A stretch of DNA of 64,000 nt from Ottowia beijingensis (GTDB lineage: Bacteria > Pseudomonadota > Gammaproteobacteria > Burkholderiales > Burkholderiaceae_C). This document shows positions 20,744-30,705 of the stretch, in pieces. Position 1 is the first letter of the stretch, and the number at the start of each line of letters is the position of its first letter. The DNA is taken from the NCBI RefSeq assembly GCF_013423955.1, contig NZ_JACCKX010000001.1:3162001-3226000 (forward strand), given 5' to 3'. The notes beneath the pieces are model-generated. The model was given only the letters and a program-made list of their open reading frames with translations, ran no database searches and was not told where the DNA came from. The position numbers were made by a program, and so were the translations under genes.

Positions 20744-21454
20744 ATGAAGACCATCGTTACCTCGGGCCGCGGCCTGATCCTCGCCGCCACGGCCGCCGCC
20801 GTCGTGATGACCGGCTGCGCCAACATGACCGAAACCCAGCGCAACACCGGCATCGGTGCCGGCGTGGGTGCCGCTGCGGGCGGCCTGATCGGCGATGGGC
20901 GCGGCGCCGCCGTCGGTGCAGGCGTGGGCGCGCTGGGCGGATACGCCTGGTCGAAGTACATGGAGAACAAGCGCCAGCAGATGCAGCAGGCCACCGCCGG
21001 CACCGGCGTGCAGGTCACGCAGACGCCGGACAACCAGCTCAAGCTGCACATCCCCAACGACATCTCGTTCGCCACCGGCCGCGCCGACATCCAGCCCAAC
21101 CTGCGTCCGATCCTGGACCAGTTCGCCAACGGCCTGGGCCAGCAGCCCGGTACAGAGGTGTTCATCGTCGGCCACGCCGATTCGACCGGCAGCGACGCCA
21201 TCAACGACCCGCTGTCGGTGCAGCGCGCCAACAGCGTGCGCGACTACCTGGTGTCGCGCGGTGCCGACTCGCGCATCATCCGCACCGAAGGCCGTGGCTC
21301 GCGCGAGCCCGTGGCCAGCAACGCCACCGCCGACGGCCGCGCGCAGAACCGCCGCGTCGAGATCTTCCTGGCCGAGCGCGCCAACGTGGCCACCGCGCCG
21401 GCGCCGGCCCCGGTGCCGACCTACAACACGCCGGTCGGCGCACCGGCACGCTGA
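20744..21454 (+). CDS. OmpA family lipoprotein with glycine-zipper domain (YiaD-like)
   Basis: This 236-residue outer-membrane lipoprotein has a lipobox VVMTGC (Cys about residue 26). A glycine-zipper region is rich in GAGVGAAAGGLIGDGRG. The C-terminal OmpA peptidoglycan-binding domain reads ISFATGRADIQPNLRPILD, IVGHADSTGSDAINDPLSVQ and QNRRVEIFLAERA. It probably tethers the outer membrane to peptidoglycan. The ATG at 20744 is preceded by AAAGGAAA. The gene appears monocistronic, with a strong terminator downstream. Confidence 0.93.
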   Translation: MKTIVTSGRGLILAATAAAVVMTGCANMTETQRNTGIGAGVGAAAGGLIGDGRGAAVGAGVGALGGYAWSKYMENKRQQMQQATAGTGVQVTQTPDNQLKLHIPNDISFATGRADIQPNLRPILDQFANGLGQQPGTEVFIVGHADSTGSDAINDPLSVQRANSVRDYLVSRGADSRIIRTEGRGSREPVASNATADGRAQNRRVEIFLAERANVATAPAPAPVPTYNTPVGAPAR

Positions 21455-21494
21455 GCGGGCGGGGCGCCCTGTGCGCCCCTGCCTTCCAGTGAAC

Positions 21495-21526
21495 AAGCAC
21501 GCCAGGCTTGCAGGCTTGGCGTGCTT
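21495..21526 (+). terminator. Rho-independent terminator after the OmpA-like gene
   Basis: AAGCACGCCA (21495-21504) pairs with TGGCGTGCTT (21517-21526) and is followed by TGTTGTTT. Confidence 0.85.
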
Positions 21527-21705
21527 TGTTGTTTATGGGGAGTATGCCTGTGCAGCGCCCGTTTGGCGGGCGCTGGCGGCTAGGTGCATGGGGAGTATAT
21601 GTTGCCTGTGCCATTGCATCCCGGTAGCGCCGCCCGGCCAGACCGCTGCTTGCCGCATGCGTGCCGGCGCGGCGGGCGCCACGGGCCAACGCCATAATCG
21701 GCGGC

Positions 21706-22341
21706 ATGAAGCTCTACAACTACTTCCGCTCCTCCGCCTCGTTCCGCGTGCGCATCGCGCTCAACCTGAAGGGCTTGGCCTACGACTACGTGCCCGTGCA
21801 CCTGGCCAAGGGCGAGCAGAAGCAGCCCGAGTTTGCCGCCCTCACCGCCGAAGGGCTGGTGCCCCTGATGGAGCTGGACGACGGCCAGCGCCTGACGCAG
21901 TCGATGGCCATCATCGAATACCTCGACGAAACCCACCCGCAACCCGCGCTGCTGCCCGCCGACGCCGCCGGCCGCGCCCGCGTGCGCGCGCTGTCGCAGA
22001 TCGTGGCCTGCGAGATCCACCCGCTGAACAACCTGCGCGTGTTGAAGTACCTCGTCAACGACCTGAAGGCGAGTGACGACGCGAAGAACGACTGGTACAA
22101 GCACTGGGTGCGCCTGGGCCTGCAGTCGTACGAGGCGCGCCTGGCCGAGCGCCCCGGCACCTACAGCCACGGCGACACGCCCACGCTGGCCGATTGCTGC
22201 CTGGTGCCGCAGATCTTCAACGCCCAGCGCTTCGACTGCGACCTGAGCGGCCTGCCGCGCACCATGGCCGTGTTCGACGCCTGCATGCAACTCAATGCCT
22301 TCCAGAAGGCGCAGCCCTCCGCCTGCCCCGATGCGGAATAA
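21706..22341 (+). CDS. maiA: Maleylacetoacetate isomerase / zeta-class glutathione S-transferase
   Basis: This intact 211-residue enzyme begins MKLYNYFRSSASFRVRIALN, which carries the zeta-class SSxxSxRVRIAL active-site motif; the serine activates glutathione. QSMAIIEYLDETHP and ACEIHPLNNLRVLKYL follow. The family isomerises maleylacetoacetate or maleylpyruvate in tyrosine, gentisate or salicylate catabolism. No catabolic neighbours are present, so the pathway cannot be fixed here. Confidence 0.92.
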   Translation: MKLYNYFRSSASFRVRIALNLKGLAYDYVPVHLAKGEQKQPEFAALTAEGLVPLMELDDGQRLTQSMAIIEYLDETHPQPALLPADAAGRARVRALSQIVACEIHPLNNLRVLKYLVNDLKASDDAKNDWYKHWVRLGLQSYEARLAERPGTYSHGDTPTLADCCLVPQIFNAQRFDCDLSGLPRTMAVFDACMQLNAFQKAQPSACPDAE

Positions 22342-22342
22342 G

Positions 22343-22475
22343 GGGCATCCCCTGCGCGGCGAACGCCGCTTCCCCTTCTCTTTGCGGGAAGGGTGACGCA
22401 CGTTGGAAGGCGGCGCCCGCCGTGACAAAGAATCTCCCTCTCCCTCTGAGAGAGGGCAGGGGTGAGGGCCGGCGG
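22343..22475. repeat. R3 fragment plus CCCTCTCCC hairpin repeat
   Basis: 22343-22394 is the reverse complement of the distal half of R3 copy 3 (GGCGAACGCCGCTTCCC is shared). 22428-22475 carries CTCCCTCTCCCTCTGAGAGA followed by GGGCAGGGGTGAGGGCCGG, nearly identical to the sequence at 30587-30634. Together they fill the maiA-pgeF gap. Confidence 0.75.
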
Positions 22476-22492
22476 CGCATGAGGACAGTCTG

Positions 22493-23311
22493 ATGCCTGC
22501 ATCGCCCGACCCCTGGTTCACCCCCGACTGGCCGGCGCCGCCGAACGTGCGCGCGCTGTTCACCACCCGCGGCGTGGCAGCGGGCGATGGCGCATCGGCC
22601 GCGCCGCGCCAGTTCTTCAACCTGGGTGACCACGTGGGCGACGCCCCCGAGGCCGTGGCTGCCAACCGCGCGCGGCTGCGCCAGGGCCTGCAGGGCGCGC
22701 GCCCGGTGTTCATGAACCAGGTGCACGGCACAGCCGTGCTGTGCCTGCACGCCGCCACGCCCGATGGCGCCACCGCCGACGCCGCCGTGTGCCACCAGCC
22801 CGGCCTGGCCTGCACCGTGATGGTGGCCGACTGCCTGCCGGTGCTGATCACCGACACGCAAGGCAGCGCCGTGGCCGCCGCGCATGCCGGCTGGCGCGGC
22901 CTGGCCGGTGGCGTGCTGGAGCAGACTTTGCAGTCTTTTCGGGCGCTGGCGCCCGTGCATCAAGCGCAGGATGCTATCAATAAAGAAGCAATCGAGCTGA
23001 TCGCATGGCTCGGTCCCTGCATCGGCCCGCAGGCTTTCGAGGTCGGCCCCGAGGTGCGTGCCGCCTTCGTCGCCACCGATGCCGGGGCCGCCGCGTGCTT
23101 CGCCGCCCAGCCGGCGGGCAAATACCTGGCCGACCTGCCCGCGCTGGCGCGGCGCCGGCTGGCGGCGCTGGGCGTGGCGCGCGTGTACGGCAACGACGGC
23201 AGCGATGCCTGGTGCACCGTGCGGCAGGCCGCGCGCTGCTTCTCGTACCGGCGCGACCAGGTTGCGCTGGGCGGCTCCGGCCGCATGGCCGCCTGCATCT
23301 GGCTGGCCTGA
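22493..23311 (+). CDS. pgeF: PgeF/YfiH family peptidoglycan editing factor (polyphenol oxidase fold)
   Basis: This 272-residue protein of the YfiH/laccase-domain family has been reported to edit mis-incorporated serine out of peptidoglycan precursors, with purine nucleoside phosphorylase activity in relatives. Metal-site motifs are NQVHG, MVADCLPVLI, AAHAGWRGLAGG and WLGPCIGPQAFEVG, then FSYRRD. Between the HAGWRG helix and WLGP an insert (about residues 143-167) is encoded by sequence resembling the R1 repeat. The frame is intact. No signal peptide is seen. Confidence 0.92.
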   Translation: MPASPDPWFTPDWPAPPNVRALFTTRGVAAGDGASAAPRQFFNLGDHVGDAPEAVAANRARLRQGLQGARPVFMNQVHGTAVLCLHAATPDGATADAAVCHQPGLACTVMVADCLPVLITDTQGSAVAAAHAGWRGLAGGVLEQTLQSFRALAPVHQAQDAINKEAIELIAWLGPCIGPQAFEVGPEVRAAFVATDAGAAACFAAQPAGKYLADLPALARRRLAALGVARVYGNDGSDAWCTVRQAARCFSYRRDQVALGGSGRMAACIWLA

Positions 23312-23496
23312 TGTGTTGCCAGCCCGCCCAAGCCCCGGCGCCCCTGCGGCCTTGCCCGCCTGCGCCGTCGGCCGGTGCGACTCGGCGTATATTGGGGCTG
23401 TGTCAGGGCGGTGTCACGTGCGGCGCGCATACTGGGTATTGGCGCCGCGCACCGTCAGGCCATGACCGCATCGGCAAGCACAACAAAGGAGACAGC

Positions 23497-25255
23497 ATGA
23501 ACCAGGCCAGCAACCTGTGGCAGCAAATGGCGGGCAACTTCCCGCAGGCGATGATCGGCAACCCCATGGGCCAGGGCTTTGCCGAAACCTGGCTGAAGGC
23601 CTTTCAGCAGTTCCAGAACATGGATCTGGGCAACGCCGCCGGCCAGGCCGTGCCGCCCATCGACGTGCCGCAGATCAAGTTCACGCCCGAGAAGCTGATG
23701 GAACTGCAGCAGAACTACGTGCGCGATGCCACCGAACTGTGGAATCAGAGCCTGCAGGCCAACCCGAGCTTGAAGGACCGCCGCTTCAAGGGCGATGCCT
23801 GGGCGCAGAACCCACTGGCCTCGTTTGCCGCCGCGGTGTACCTGCTCAACTCGCGCACGCTGATGGCGATGGCCGAGGCCGCCGAGGGCGACTCAAGACC
23901 AAGAACCGCATCCGCTTCGCCGTCGAGCAGTGGATGGCCGCCGCCTCGCCCAGCAACTTCCTCGCCTTCAACGCCGACGCGCAGCAAAAGCCATCGAAAC
24001 CCACGGCGCCAGCCTGGCCAAAGGCGTGGCCAACATGCTGCAGGATGCCAAGCAGGGCCACATGTCGATGACCGACGAGAGCCTGTTCGAGGTCGGCAAG
24101 AACGTCGCCACCACCGAAGGCGCGGTGGTGTTCGAGAACGAGTTCTTTCAGCTCATCGAATACAAGCCGCTCACCGACAAGGTGCACGAAAAGCCGTTTC
24201 TGCTGGTGCCGCCTTGCATCAACAAGTTCTACATCCTCGACCTGCAGCCCGAGAACTCCTTCATCCGCTACGCCGTCAGCCAGGGCCACCGCACCTTCGT
24301 CGTCAGCTGGCGCAACCCCGATGCGTCGATGGAGAAGAAAACCTGGGACGACTACATCGAGCACGCCGCCATCGAGGCCATCCACCGCGTGCAGGAGATC
24401 ACCGGCCAGGACAAGAAGGGTGGGCAGATCAACGCCCTCGGCTTCTGCGTCGGCGGCACCATCCTCACCACCGCGCTGGCCGTGCTGGCCGCGCGCGGCG
24501 AAAAGCCCGTGTCGGCCCTCACGCTGCTGACCACGCTGGTCGACTTCAGCGACACCGGCATCCTCGACGTCTTCATCGACGAGGCCATGGTGCGCTACCG
24601 CGAGATGCAGATGGGGCAGGGCGGCATGCTGAAAGGGCAGGACCTGGCCAGCACGTTCAGCTTCCTGCGCCCCAACGACCTGGTGTGGAACTACGTCGTC
24701 GGCAACTACCTGAAGGGCGAGACGCCGCCGCCGTTCGACCTGCTGTACTGGAACAGCGATTCCACCAACCTGCCGGGCCCGTTCTACGCCTGGTACCTGC
24801 GCAACACCTACCTCGAGAACAACCTCGTCCAACCCGGCAAGGTCACGGTGTGCGGCGAGAAGATCGATCTGCGCAAGCTCGACCTGCCGGTCTACATCTA
24901 CGGCTCGCGCGAGGACCACATCGTGCCCATCGGCGGCGCCTACGCCAGCACGCAGGTGCTGCCGGGCAAGAAGCGCTTCATGATGGGCGCCTCGGGCCAC
25001 ATCGCCGGCGTCATCAACCCGCCCGCCGCCAAGAAGCGCAGCCACTGGGTGCGCGACGACGGCAAGTTCCCCAAGAGCGTCGACGAGTGGATCGCCGGCG
25101 CCACCGAAACACCCGGCAGCTGGTGGGACGACTGGGCCGGCTGGCTGAAAGGCCACGCCGGCAAGCAGATTGCCGCACCCAAGGCCTATGGCAACGGCAA
25201 GCAGTACCCGGCCATCGAGCCGGCGCCGGGGCGCTACGTCAAGGCCAAGGCGTGA
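23497..25255 (+). CDS. phaC: Class I poly(R)-hydroxyalkanoic acid synthase (two apparent frameshifts)
   Basis: PhaC polymerises (R)-3-hydroxyacyl-CoA into PHB granules. The PhaC N-terminal domain (NLWQQMAGNFPQAMIGNPMG...) is followed by DRRFKGDAWAQNPLASFAAA. The lipase-like box is GFCVGGT, with the catalytic Cys. SREDHIVPIGGAYAS and FMMGASGHIAGVINPP provide the Asp and His regions. Frame breaks near 23893 (AEGD to KTKNRIRF) and 23991 (NADAQQK to AIETHGAS) each need one base; the 1759-nt span is two short of a codon multiple. Start MNQASNLW has AAAGGAGA upstream. Confidence 0.94.
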
Positions 25256-25280
25256 AGAAGCCGGATCGCATCCGCTTCTG

Positions 25281-25375
25281 AATTGATAGTGGCTTGCGCT
25301 TGTCCTGCAACGATTTCAAGATAAAACGAACTGAAATCGGCTCACGGCAAGCGCAAGCAGCTCGTTATTTGATAG
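25281..25375. repeat. R1 palindromic dispersed element
   Basis: The left arm is GATAGTGGCTTGCGCTTG, the right arm is CAAGCGCAAGCAGCTCG, and the inner pair is CGATTTCA/TGAAATCGG. It fills the phaC-phaA gap. Confidence 0.85.
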
Positions 25376-25394
25376 CAAACAGGAGAGTAAGCAG

Positions 25395-26576
25395 ATGGAA
25401 GACATCGTCATCGTTTCCGCCGCACGCACGGGCGTCGGCAAGTTCGGCGGCTCGCTGGCCAAGGTGCCCGCCACCGAGCTGGGCAGCATCGCCATCAAGG
25501 CCGCGCTGGAGCGCGCCAAGGTCGGCCTCGACCAAGTGGGCGAAGTCATCATGGGCCAGGTGCTGGCCGCTGGCGTGGGCCAGAACCCGGCGCGCCAGGC
25601 GCTGATGAAGGCCGGCATCGCCAAGGAAACGCCGGCGCTCACCATCAACGCCGTGTGCGGCTCGGGCCTGAAGGCAGTGATGCTGGCCGCGCAGGCCGTC
25701 GCCACCGGCGACAGCGAGATCGTGGTGGCCGGCGGCCAGGAGAACATGAGCGCATCGCCCCACGTGCTGCTGGGCAGCCGCGACGGCCAGCGCATGGGCG
25801 ACTGGAAGATGGCCGACACCATGATCGTCGACGGCCTGTGGGACGTGTACAACCAGTACCACATGGGCATCACCGCCGAGAACGTGGCCAAGCAGGAAGG
25901 CATCACGCGCGACATGCAGGACGAGCTGGCGCTGAACAGCCAGAAGAAGGCCGCTGCTGCGCAGGCCGCCGGCAAGTTCAAGGACGAGATCGTCCCGGTC
26001 AGCATCCCGCAGCGCAAGGGCGACCCGGTGGTGTTCGACACCGACGAGTACATCAACACCAAGACCAACGCCGAAGCCCTGGCCGGCCTGCGCCCCGCCT
26101 TCGACAAGGCGGGCAGCGTGACGGCGGGCAACGCCTCGGGCATCAACGATGGCGCCGCCGCCGTGGTCGTCATGTCGGCCAAGAAGGCCGCCGCGCTGGG
26201 CCTCACGCCGCTGGCGCGCATTGCCAGCTACGCCACCAGCGGGCTCGATCCCGCCACCATGGGCCTGGGCCCCGTGCCGGCATCGCAGAAAGCGCTCAAG
26301 CGCGCCGGCTGGGCCGTGGGCGACGTCGACCTGTTCGAGCTGAACGAAGCCTTCGCCGCGCAGGCCTGCGCCGTCAACAAGCTGCTGGGTGCCGATCCGG
26401 CCAAGGTCAACGTCAACGGCGGTGCCATCGCCATCGGCCACCCCATCGGCGCTTCTGGCTGCCGCATCCTGGTCACGCTGCTGCACGAGATGCAGCGCAG
26501 CGGCGCCAGGAAGGGCCTGGCCGGTCTGTGCATCGGCGGCGGCATGGGCGTGGCCATGGCGCTGGAGCGCGTCTGA
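25395..26576 (+). CDS. phaA: Acetyl-CoA acetyltransferase (beta-ketothiolase)
   Basis: This intact 393-residue thiolase condenses two acetyl-CoA to acetoacetyl-CoA. The acylated cysteine is in [17 protein letters not shown], the middle motif is NEAFAAQA, and the C-terminal His and Cys are in [17 protein letters not shown] and [10 protein letters not shown]. It lies between phaC and phaB on the same strand, supporting a PHB role rather than beta-oxidation. It has an AGGAGAG ribosome site. Confidence 0.95.
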   Translation: MEDIVIVSAARTGVGKFGGSLAKVPATELGSIAIKAALERAKVGLDQVGEVIMGQVLAAGVGQNPARQALMKAGIAKETPALTINAVCGSGLKAVMLAAQAVATGDSEIVVAGGQENMSASPHVLLGSRDGQRMGDWKMADTMIVDGLWDVYNQYHMGITAENVAKQEGITRDMQDELALNSQKKAAAAQAAGKFKDEIVPVSIPQRKGDPVVFDTDEYINTKTNAEALAGLRPAFDKAGSVTAGNASGINDGAAAVVVMSAKKAAALGLTPLARIASYATSGLDPATMGLGPVPASQKALKRAGWAVGDVDLFELNEAFAAQACAVNKLLGADPAKVNVNGGAIAIGHPIGASGCRILVTLLHEMQRSGARKGLAGLCIGGGMGVAMALERV

Positions 26577-26732
26577 TCACGCGCTGACCGGCCCCGCCGG
26601 CATGCGCGCAAACCCTTGCATGCAGGCCGGCCGGGTTCGATGGATTTGAAGTAAATTAGCCAGCTGTCGCCGCCCAATCAGCGCTGACAGCTATCAATTT
26701 CAGAGTTTCAAGCGTTTCAAGAGGAGACACAC

Positions 26733-27470
26733 ATGAGCAAGCGAGTAGCGTACGTCACCGGCGGCATGGGCGGCATCGGCACCGCCATCTGCCAGCGCCT
26801 GGCCAAGGAAGGCTTCACCGTCATCGCCGGCTGCGGCCCCACGCGCGACTACCAGAAGTGGCTGGACGAGCAGAAGGCGCAGGGCTACGAGTTCCACGCC
26901 AGCGTGGGCAACGTGGCCGACTGGCAATCCACCGCCGACGCCTTCGCCAAGGCCAAGGCCGAGCACGGCCCCATCGACGTGCTGGTCAACAACGCCGGCA
27001 TCACGCGCGACCGCATGTTCCTGAAGATGACGCGCGAGGACTGGGACGCGGTGATCGACACCAACCTCAACTCCATGTTCAACGTGACCAAGCAGGTCAT
27101 CCCGGACATGGTCGAGCGTGGCTTCGGCCGCGTGATCCAGATCAGCTCGGTCAACGGCGAGAAAGGCCAGGCCGGCCAGACCAACTACTCCGCCGCCAAG
27201 GCCGGCATGCACGGCTTTGCCATGGCGCTGGCGCAGGAACTGGCCAACAAGGGCGTTACGGTGAACACCGTCAGCCCCGGCTACATCGGCACCGACATGG
27301 TCAAGGCCATTCGCCCCGACGTGCTGGAGAAGATCGTCGCCACCATCCCGGTCAAGCGCCTGGGCAGGCCGGAAGAAATCGGCTCCATCGTCGCCTGGCT
27401 GGCGGGCGATGACGCCGGCTTCACCACCGGTGCCAACTTCTCGTGCAACGGCGGCCTGCACATGGGCTGA
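26733..27470 (+). CDS. phaB: Acetoacetyl-CoA reductase
   Basis: This intact 245-residue short-chain dehydrogenase reduces acetoacetyl-CoA to (R)-3-hydroxybutyryl-CoA with NADPH. The dinucleotide site is VTGGMGGIGTAI, followed by NNAGITRDRMF, the catalytic Ser in VIQISSVNGEKGQ and YSAAKAG. The end, GANFSCNGGLHMG, is typical of PhaB. It is the last gene of phaC-phaA-phaB, with a GAGGAGA ribosome site. Confidence 0.95.
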   Translation: MSKRVAYVTGGMGGIGTAICQRLAKEGFTVIAGCGPTRDYQKWLDEQKAQGYEFHASVGNVADWQSTADAFAKAKAEHGPIDVLVNNAGITRDRMFLKMTREDWDAVIDTNLNSMFNVTKQVIPDMVERGFGRVIQISSVNGEKGQAGQTNYSAAKAGMHGFAMALAQELANKGVTVNTVSPGYIGTDMVKAIRPDVLEKIVATIPVKRLGRPEEIGSIVAWLAGDDAGFTTGANFSCNGGLHMG

Positions 27471-27497
27471 TCGACCGATTCCACGGTTGACCACGAG

Positions 27498-27519
27498 ACC
27501 CCGCCTCGGCGGGGTTTTT
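27498..27519 (+). terminator. Rho-independent terminator after phaB
   Basis: ACCCCGCC (27498-27505) and GGCGGGGT (27508-27515) form a tight hairpin followed by TTTT. Confidence 0.9.
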
Positions 27520-27634
27520 GTGTGCGCGTGGTGCCAGTGACCGGGTTCAGGCGTCGTGCAGGCGCCCACGCGCACGAGGCGAAGCGGTGCTGTCCGACCC
27601 GCGTGTGGCCGGGCGCGGGTTACCGTGCAGTCGT

Positions 27635-28713
27635 ATGCCGCCAGCGCCGCCACCACCTTCGTTCGCCGACGGGCACTTCGTGAAGCGCCTGTTCATGGTG
27701 CTGGGCGTGGTCATGGCGGGCCTGGCCGCCTATCAGCTCGCGCATGTGCTGATGCTGGTGTTCGCGTCGGTGCTGGTGGCCGTGCTGCTCACCGCGCTGG
27801 CCGACGGCGTGGAACGCGTGACGCGGCTGCCGCGCGCCGCCGCCATGGCCGTGGCCGTGTTGGCGCTGCTGGCGGGCATGGTGGGTTTCGGCGTGCTGTT
27901 TGCGCAGCAGCTGTACTGCCAGCTCGCCGATGTGGTCGACCTTCTGCCCGGCGCCGTCAGCAACCTGGGTGACAGGCTGGGCTTCGAGTGGGACCTGTCG
28001 GCCGACGCCGTGCGCAGCGTTGTGGAGCGCTCGACCAGTGGCACCACGCTCGGCCACGCCCTGGGCTACGGCTCCACCTTCGTCAGCGTGCTGACCGACC
28101 TGTCATCGTGCTGGTGGGCGGCATCTACCTGGCGGCCAACCCGCGCATGCACGTTCACGGTGTGGACCGGCTGCTGCCGCCGGCGCGCCGCGTCACCGTT
28201 CTGCGCGCCATGCACGACACCGGCAACGCCCTGCGGCTGTGGCTGATCGGCCAGGGCGTGGTGATGCTGTCCATGGGCCTGATGATGTGGGCCGCCTATG
28301 CGTGGCTGGGGTTGCCCTCGGCGGCGGCGCTGGCGCTGATCGCCGCGCTGGCCGACTTCGTGCCTTTCATCGGCCCCATCCTGGGCGCGTTGCCGGCACT
28401 GGTCATCGCCTCCACCATCGACATGCAGACCCTGCCGTGGACGCTGGGCGCCGTGGTGGTGGCGCAGCAGATCGAAAGCTATGCGCTGATGCCCTTCGTG
28501 CAGCGGCGCGCGGTCAAGCTGCCGCCGTTCATCGGCCTGTTCTCCATCGTGGTGTTCGGCACGCTGTTCGGCCTCATCGGCATCATCCTGGCGGTGCCGC
28601 TGGCTGTGGCTGTCATGACGCTGGTGCAGCGCCTGTGGGTCAAGGGCGTGCTGGACGAGCAGGCGGAGGTGCTGGGGCAGCAGGGCGGCTCGGACGGCGG
28701 CGACAAACCCTGA
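27635..28713 (+). CDS. AI-2E family transporter/permease (one apparent frameshift)
   Basis: This integral membrane protein of the PerM/AI-2E family has about seven to eight hydrophobic segments. The N-terminal half has FMVLGVVMAGLAAYQLAHVL and FASVLVAVLLTALADGVERV; the C-terminal half has ALIAALADFVPFIGPILGAL and PPFIGLFSIVVFGTLFGLIG. Near 28102 one base is missing (VLTDL to VIVLVGGIYLAANP); the span is 1079 nt. Family members export diverse solutes, and the AI-2 assignment is not general. I chose the ATG at 27635, just before the first helix. Confidence 0.87.
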
Positions 28714-28776
28714 TGGGCTGCCGCCACGGCTGCGCAAGAGGGCGGACCACGCGCTATCGGCAGGGATAATCCGTGC

Positions 28777-29816
28777 GTGATCCAGCCCCCGCACGCCCCC
28801 GCCGATCCGCCGCTCTCGCCGTGGCGCCTATCCGTGGCCCCGATGCTCGATTGGACCGACCGCCATTGCCGTTTTTCCACCGGCAGCTGACGCAGCGGAC
28901 CCGGCTGTACACCGAGATGGTGAACGCGGGGGCGGCCATCCACGGCGGCACCGAGCGGCACCTGCGCTTCAACCCTGAAGAGCACCCGATCGCCCTGCAA
29001 CTGGGCGGCAGCGAGCCCGACCGGCTGGCCCACGCTGCGCGGCTGGGCCAGCAGTGGGGTTACGACGAGATCAACCTGAACTGCGGCTGCCCCAGCGAGC
29101 GCGTACAGCGCGGCGCCTTCGGTGCCTGCCTGATGGCCGAGCCGCAGCTGGTGGCCGATTGCGTGAAGGCGATGGTGGACGTGGTCGACGTGCCCGTGAC
29201 GGTGAAGCACCGCATCGGGATCGACAGGGAAGAGAGTTACGCCTTCGTGCGCGACTTCGTGGGCACCGTGGCCGATGCCGGCTGCCGCGTGTTCATCGTG
29301 CACGCGCGCAACGCCTGGCTCAAGGGCTTGTCGCCGAAGGAAAACCGCGAGATTCCGCCGCTGCGCTATGAACTGGTGTACCAGCTCAAGCGCGACTTTC
29401 CGCGCCTGATCATCGCGCTCAACGGCGGCGTGACCACCGACGCGCAGATCGCCGAGCACCTGCAGCATGTCGACGGCGTGATGCTGGGCCGCGAGGCCTA
29501 CCACCACCCGTGGATGATGACCGCGTGGGACGAGCGTTTTCTGGGCGGTGAACCGCATGCGCTGTCGCCCGACGAGGTGGAGGCCGCGATGGTGGACTAC
29601 ATGGCGCGCGAGGCGGTCGACAACGGCACGCCCTGGCCGGCCATCGCGCGGCACATGCTGGGCCTGCACCATGGCCGCCGCGGTGCGCGCCTGTGGCGCC
29701 AGGTCTGGAGCGACCATAAGCGCAAACCGCTGCCGGCCGCCGAAGTGGCGGCGCAGGCGCGCACGCACCTGGTGGACGAGAGGGCAGGCGCCGCGGCCTC
29801 ATTGATCCAGATTTGA
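28777..29816 (+). CDS. dusA: tRNA-dihydrouridine(20/20a) synthase (one apparent frameshift)
   Basis: DusA reduces uridines 20 and 20a in the D-loop of tRNA using FMN. The start region reads RLSVAPMLDWTDRHCR, in the frame beginning at GTG 28777. One T missing from the run near 28874 separates it from FFHRQLTQRTRLYTEMV. Then come INLNCGCPSERVQRGAFGAC (catalytic Cys), VPVTVKHRIGID and MLGREAYHHPWMM. The 1040-nt span is one short. The GTG start is the best available because no ATG precedes the FMN-binding opening. Confidence 0.92.
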
Positions 29817-29873
29817 AGCTTTTTGGCCTGCAGCGCTTTCTGGTATTGCGCTGAAAGCTTCTATTTTTATAGC
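29813..29873. repeat. Palindrome after dusA (R1-like)
   Basis: GAAGCTTTTTGGC and the later GCTGAAAGCTTC form a stem around CAGCGC/GCGCTG, followed by ATTTTTATAGC. It overlaps the dusA stop and could end that transcript. Confidence 0.6.
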
Positions 29874-30044
29874 GTCGACAGGCACCGCCATGGGTTCATC
29901 ATCATCGCCCTCGACCGCGTGACACGGGGCGAACCACGGGCCGGGCGGCGCCGTCATCCGCGCCGGATGCGCGCCGCTTTCCTACACGCCGCGCGGGGCA
30001 CGGCGCCAACAATGGAACGACCATTTTGTCGAGGAGAGCCCTTC

Positions 30045-30482
30045 ATGACCGCATTCACCGCTGATCCCAAGCATTTCACCGTCGCGGGCGCTTATTACCC
30101 CACGGACCATGTGTTCGCCATGTTCGCCGATGCGGCGGCCGCCCAGGCCGCCGCCACGCGCATGGCCGAGGTGCCCGACGTCGGCGCCGTCCAACTGGCC
30201 GAGCCCGGCGCCATCCAGCAGACCTTTGCCAAACGTGCGGCCGATGTCGGCGGCGCACCGTCGGTAGGGCGCGAAGACCAGTTCATGCTGCGCTTCGTCG
30301 AACTGGCGCGTGGCGGCAAGGCGGGTTTGCTGATCGAGGTTGGCCGCGCCGATACCGAGGCCTTGAGCGCCGCGCTGGCCGCCAGCGGGGCCGTGCTGGC
30401 TTATTACTACCGCACCCTGGTGATCGAGGAACTGGTCGATTCGTCGCCCCGCGCCGAAGCGGCTGCCGCCGGCAAGCTCTGA
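30045..30482 (+). CDS. Hypothetical protein, general-stress-like fold possible
   Basis: This 145-residue soluble protein begins MTAFTADPKHFTVAGAYYPT, with GAGGAG just upstream of the ATG. It is Ala-rich, without signal or membrane segments. Two repeated-looking parts, VFAMFADAAAAQAAATRMAE and GLLIEVGRADTEALSAALAA, suggest tandem ferredoxin-like/stress-protein halves (YHR-like DTEAxAxxA pattern), but I do not recognise the family. It stands alone between dusA and ribD, with about 230 bp of upstream sequence in which I see no other gene. Confidence 0.7.
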   Translation: MTAFTADPKHFTVAGAYYPTDHVFAMFADAAAAQAAATRMAEVPDVGAVQLAEPGAIQQTFAKRAADVGGAPSVGREDQFMLRFVELARGGKAGLLIEVGRADTEALSAALAASGAVLAYYYRTLVIEELVDSSPRAEAAAAGKL

Positions 30483-30586
30483 CGCGGCCGTTCTGGATGG
30501 GGCTGCCCGCGTGGTGGCGCGGGCCGCGCAGCAGGGCGCCGTATTGACGTTTTCTAAAAGCATGGCAGCGCGTGCCGCGTCAAAGA

Positions 30587-30634
30587 AAGCTCCCTCTCCC
30601 TCTGGGAGAGGGCTGGGGTGAGGGCCGGCAGCGT
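30587..30634. repeat. CCCTCTCCC hairpin repeat
   Basis: CTCCCTCTCCCTCTGGGAGA followed by GGGCTGGGGTGAGGGCCGG. CCCTCTCCC pairs with GGGAGAGGG. It nearly matches 22428-22475. Confidence 0.75.
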
Positions 30635-30705
30635 GTCATGTACTACGGCATTCTCAATAGAATCCACGGCTCCAGTTCATTGAGCCTGCCTCGTTCCTTT
30701 CCGCC

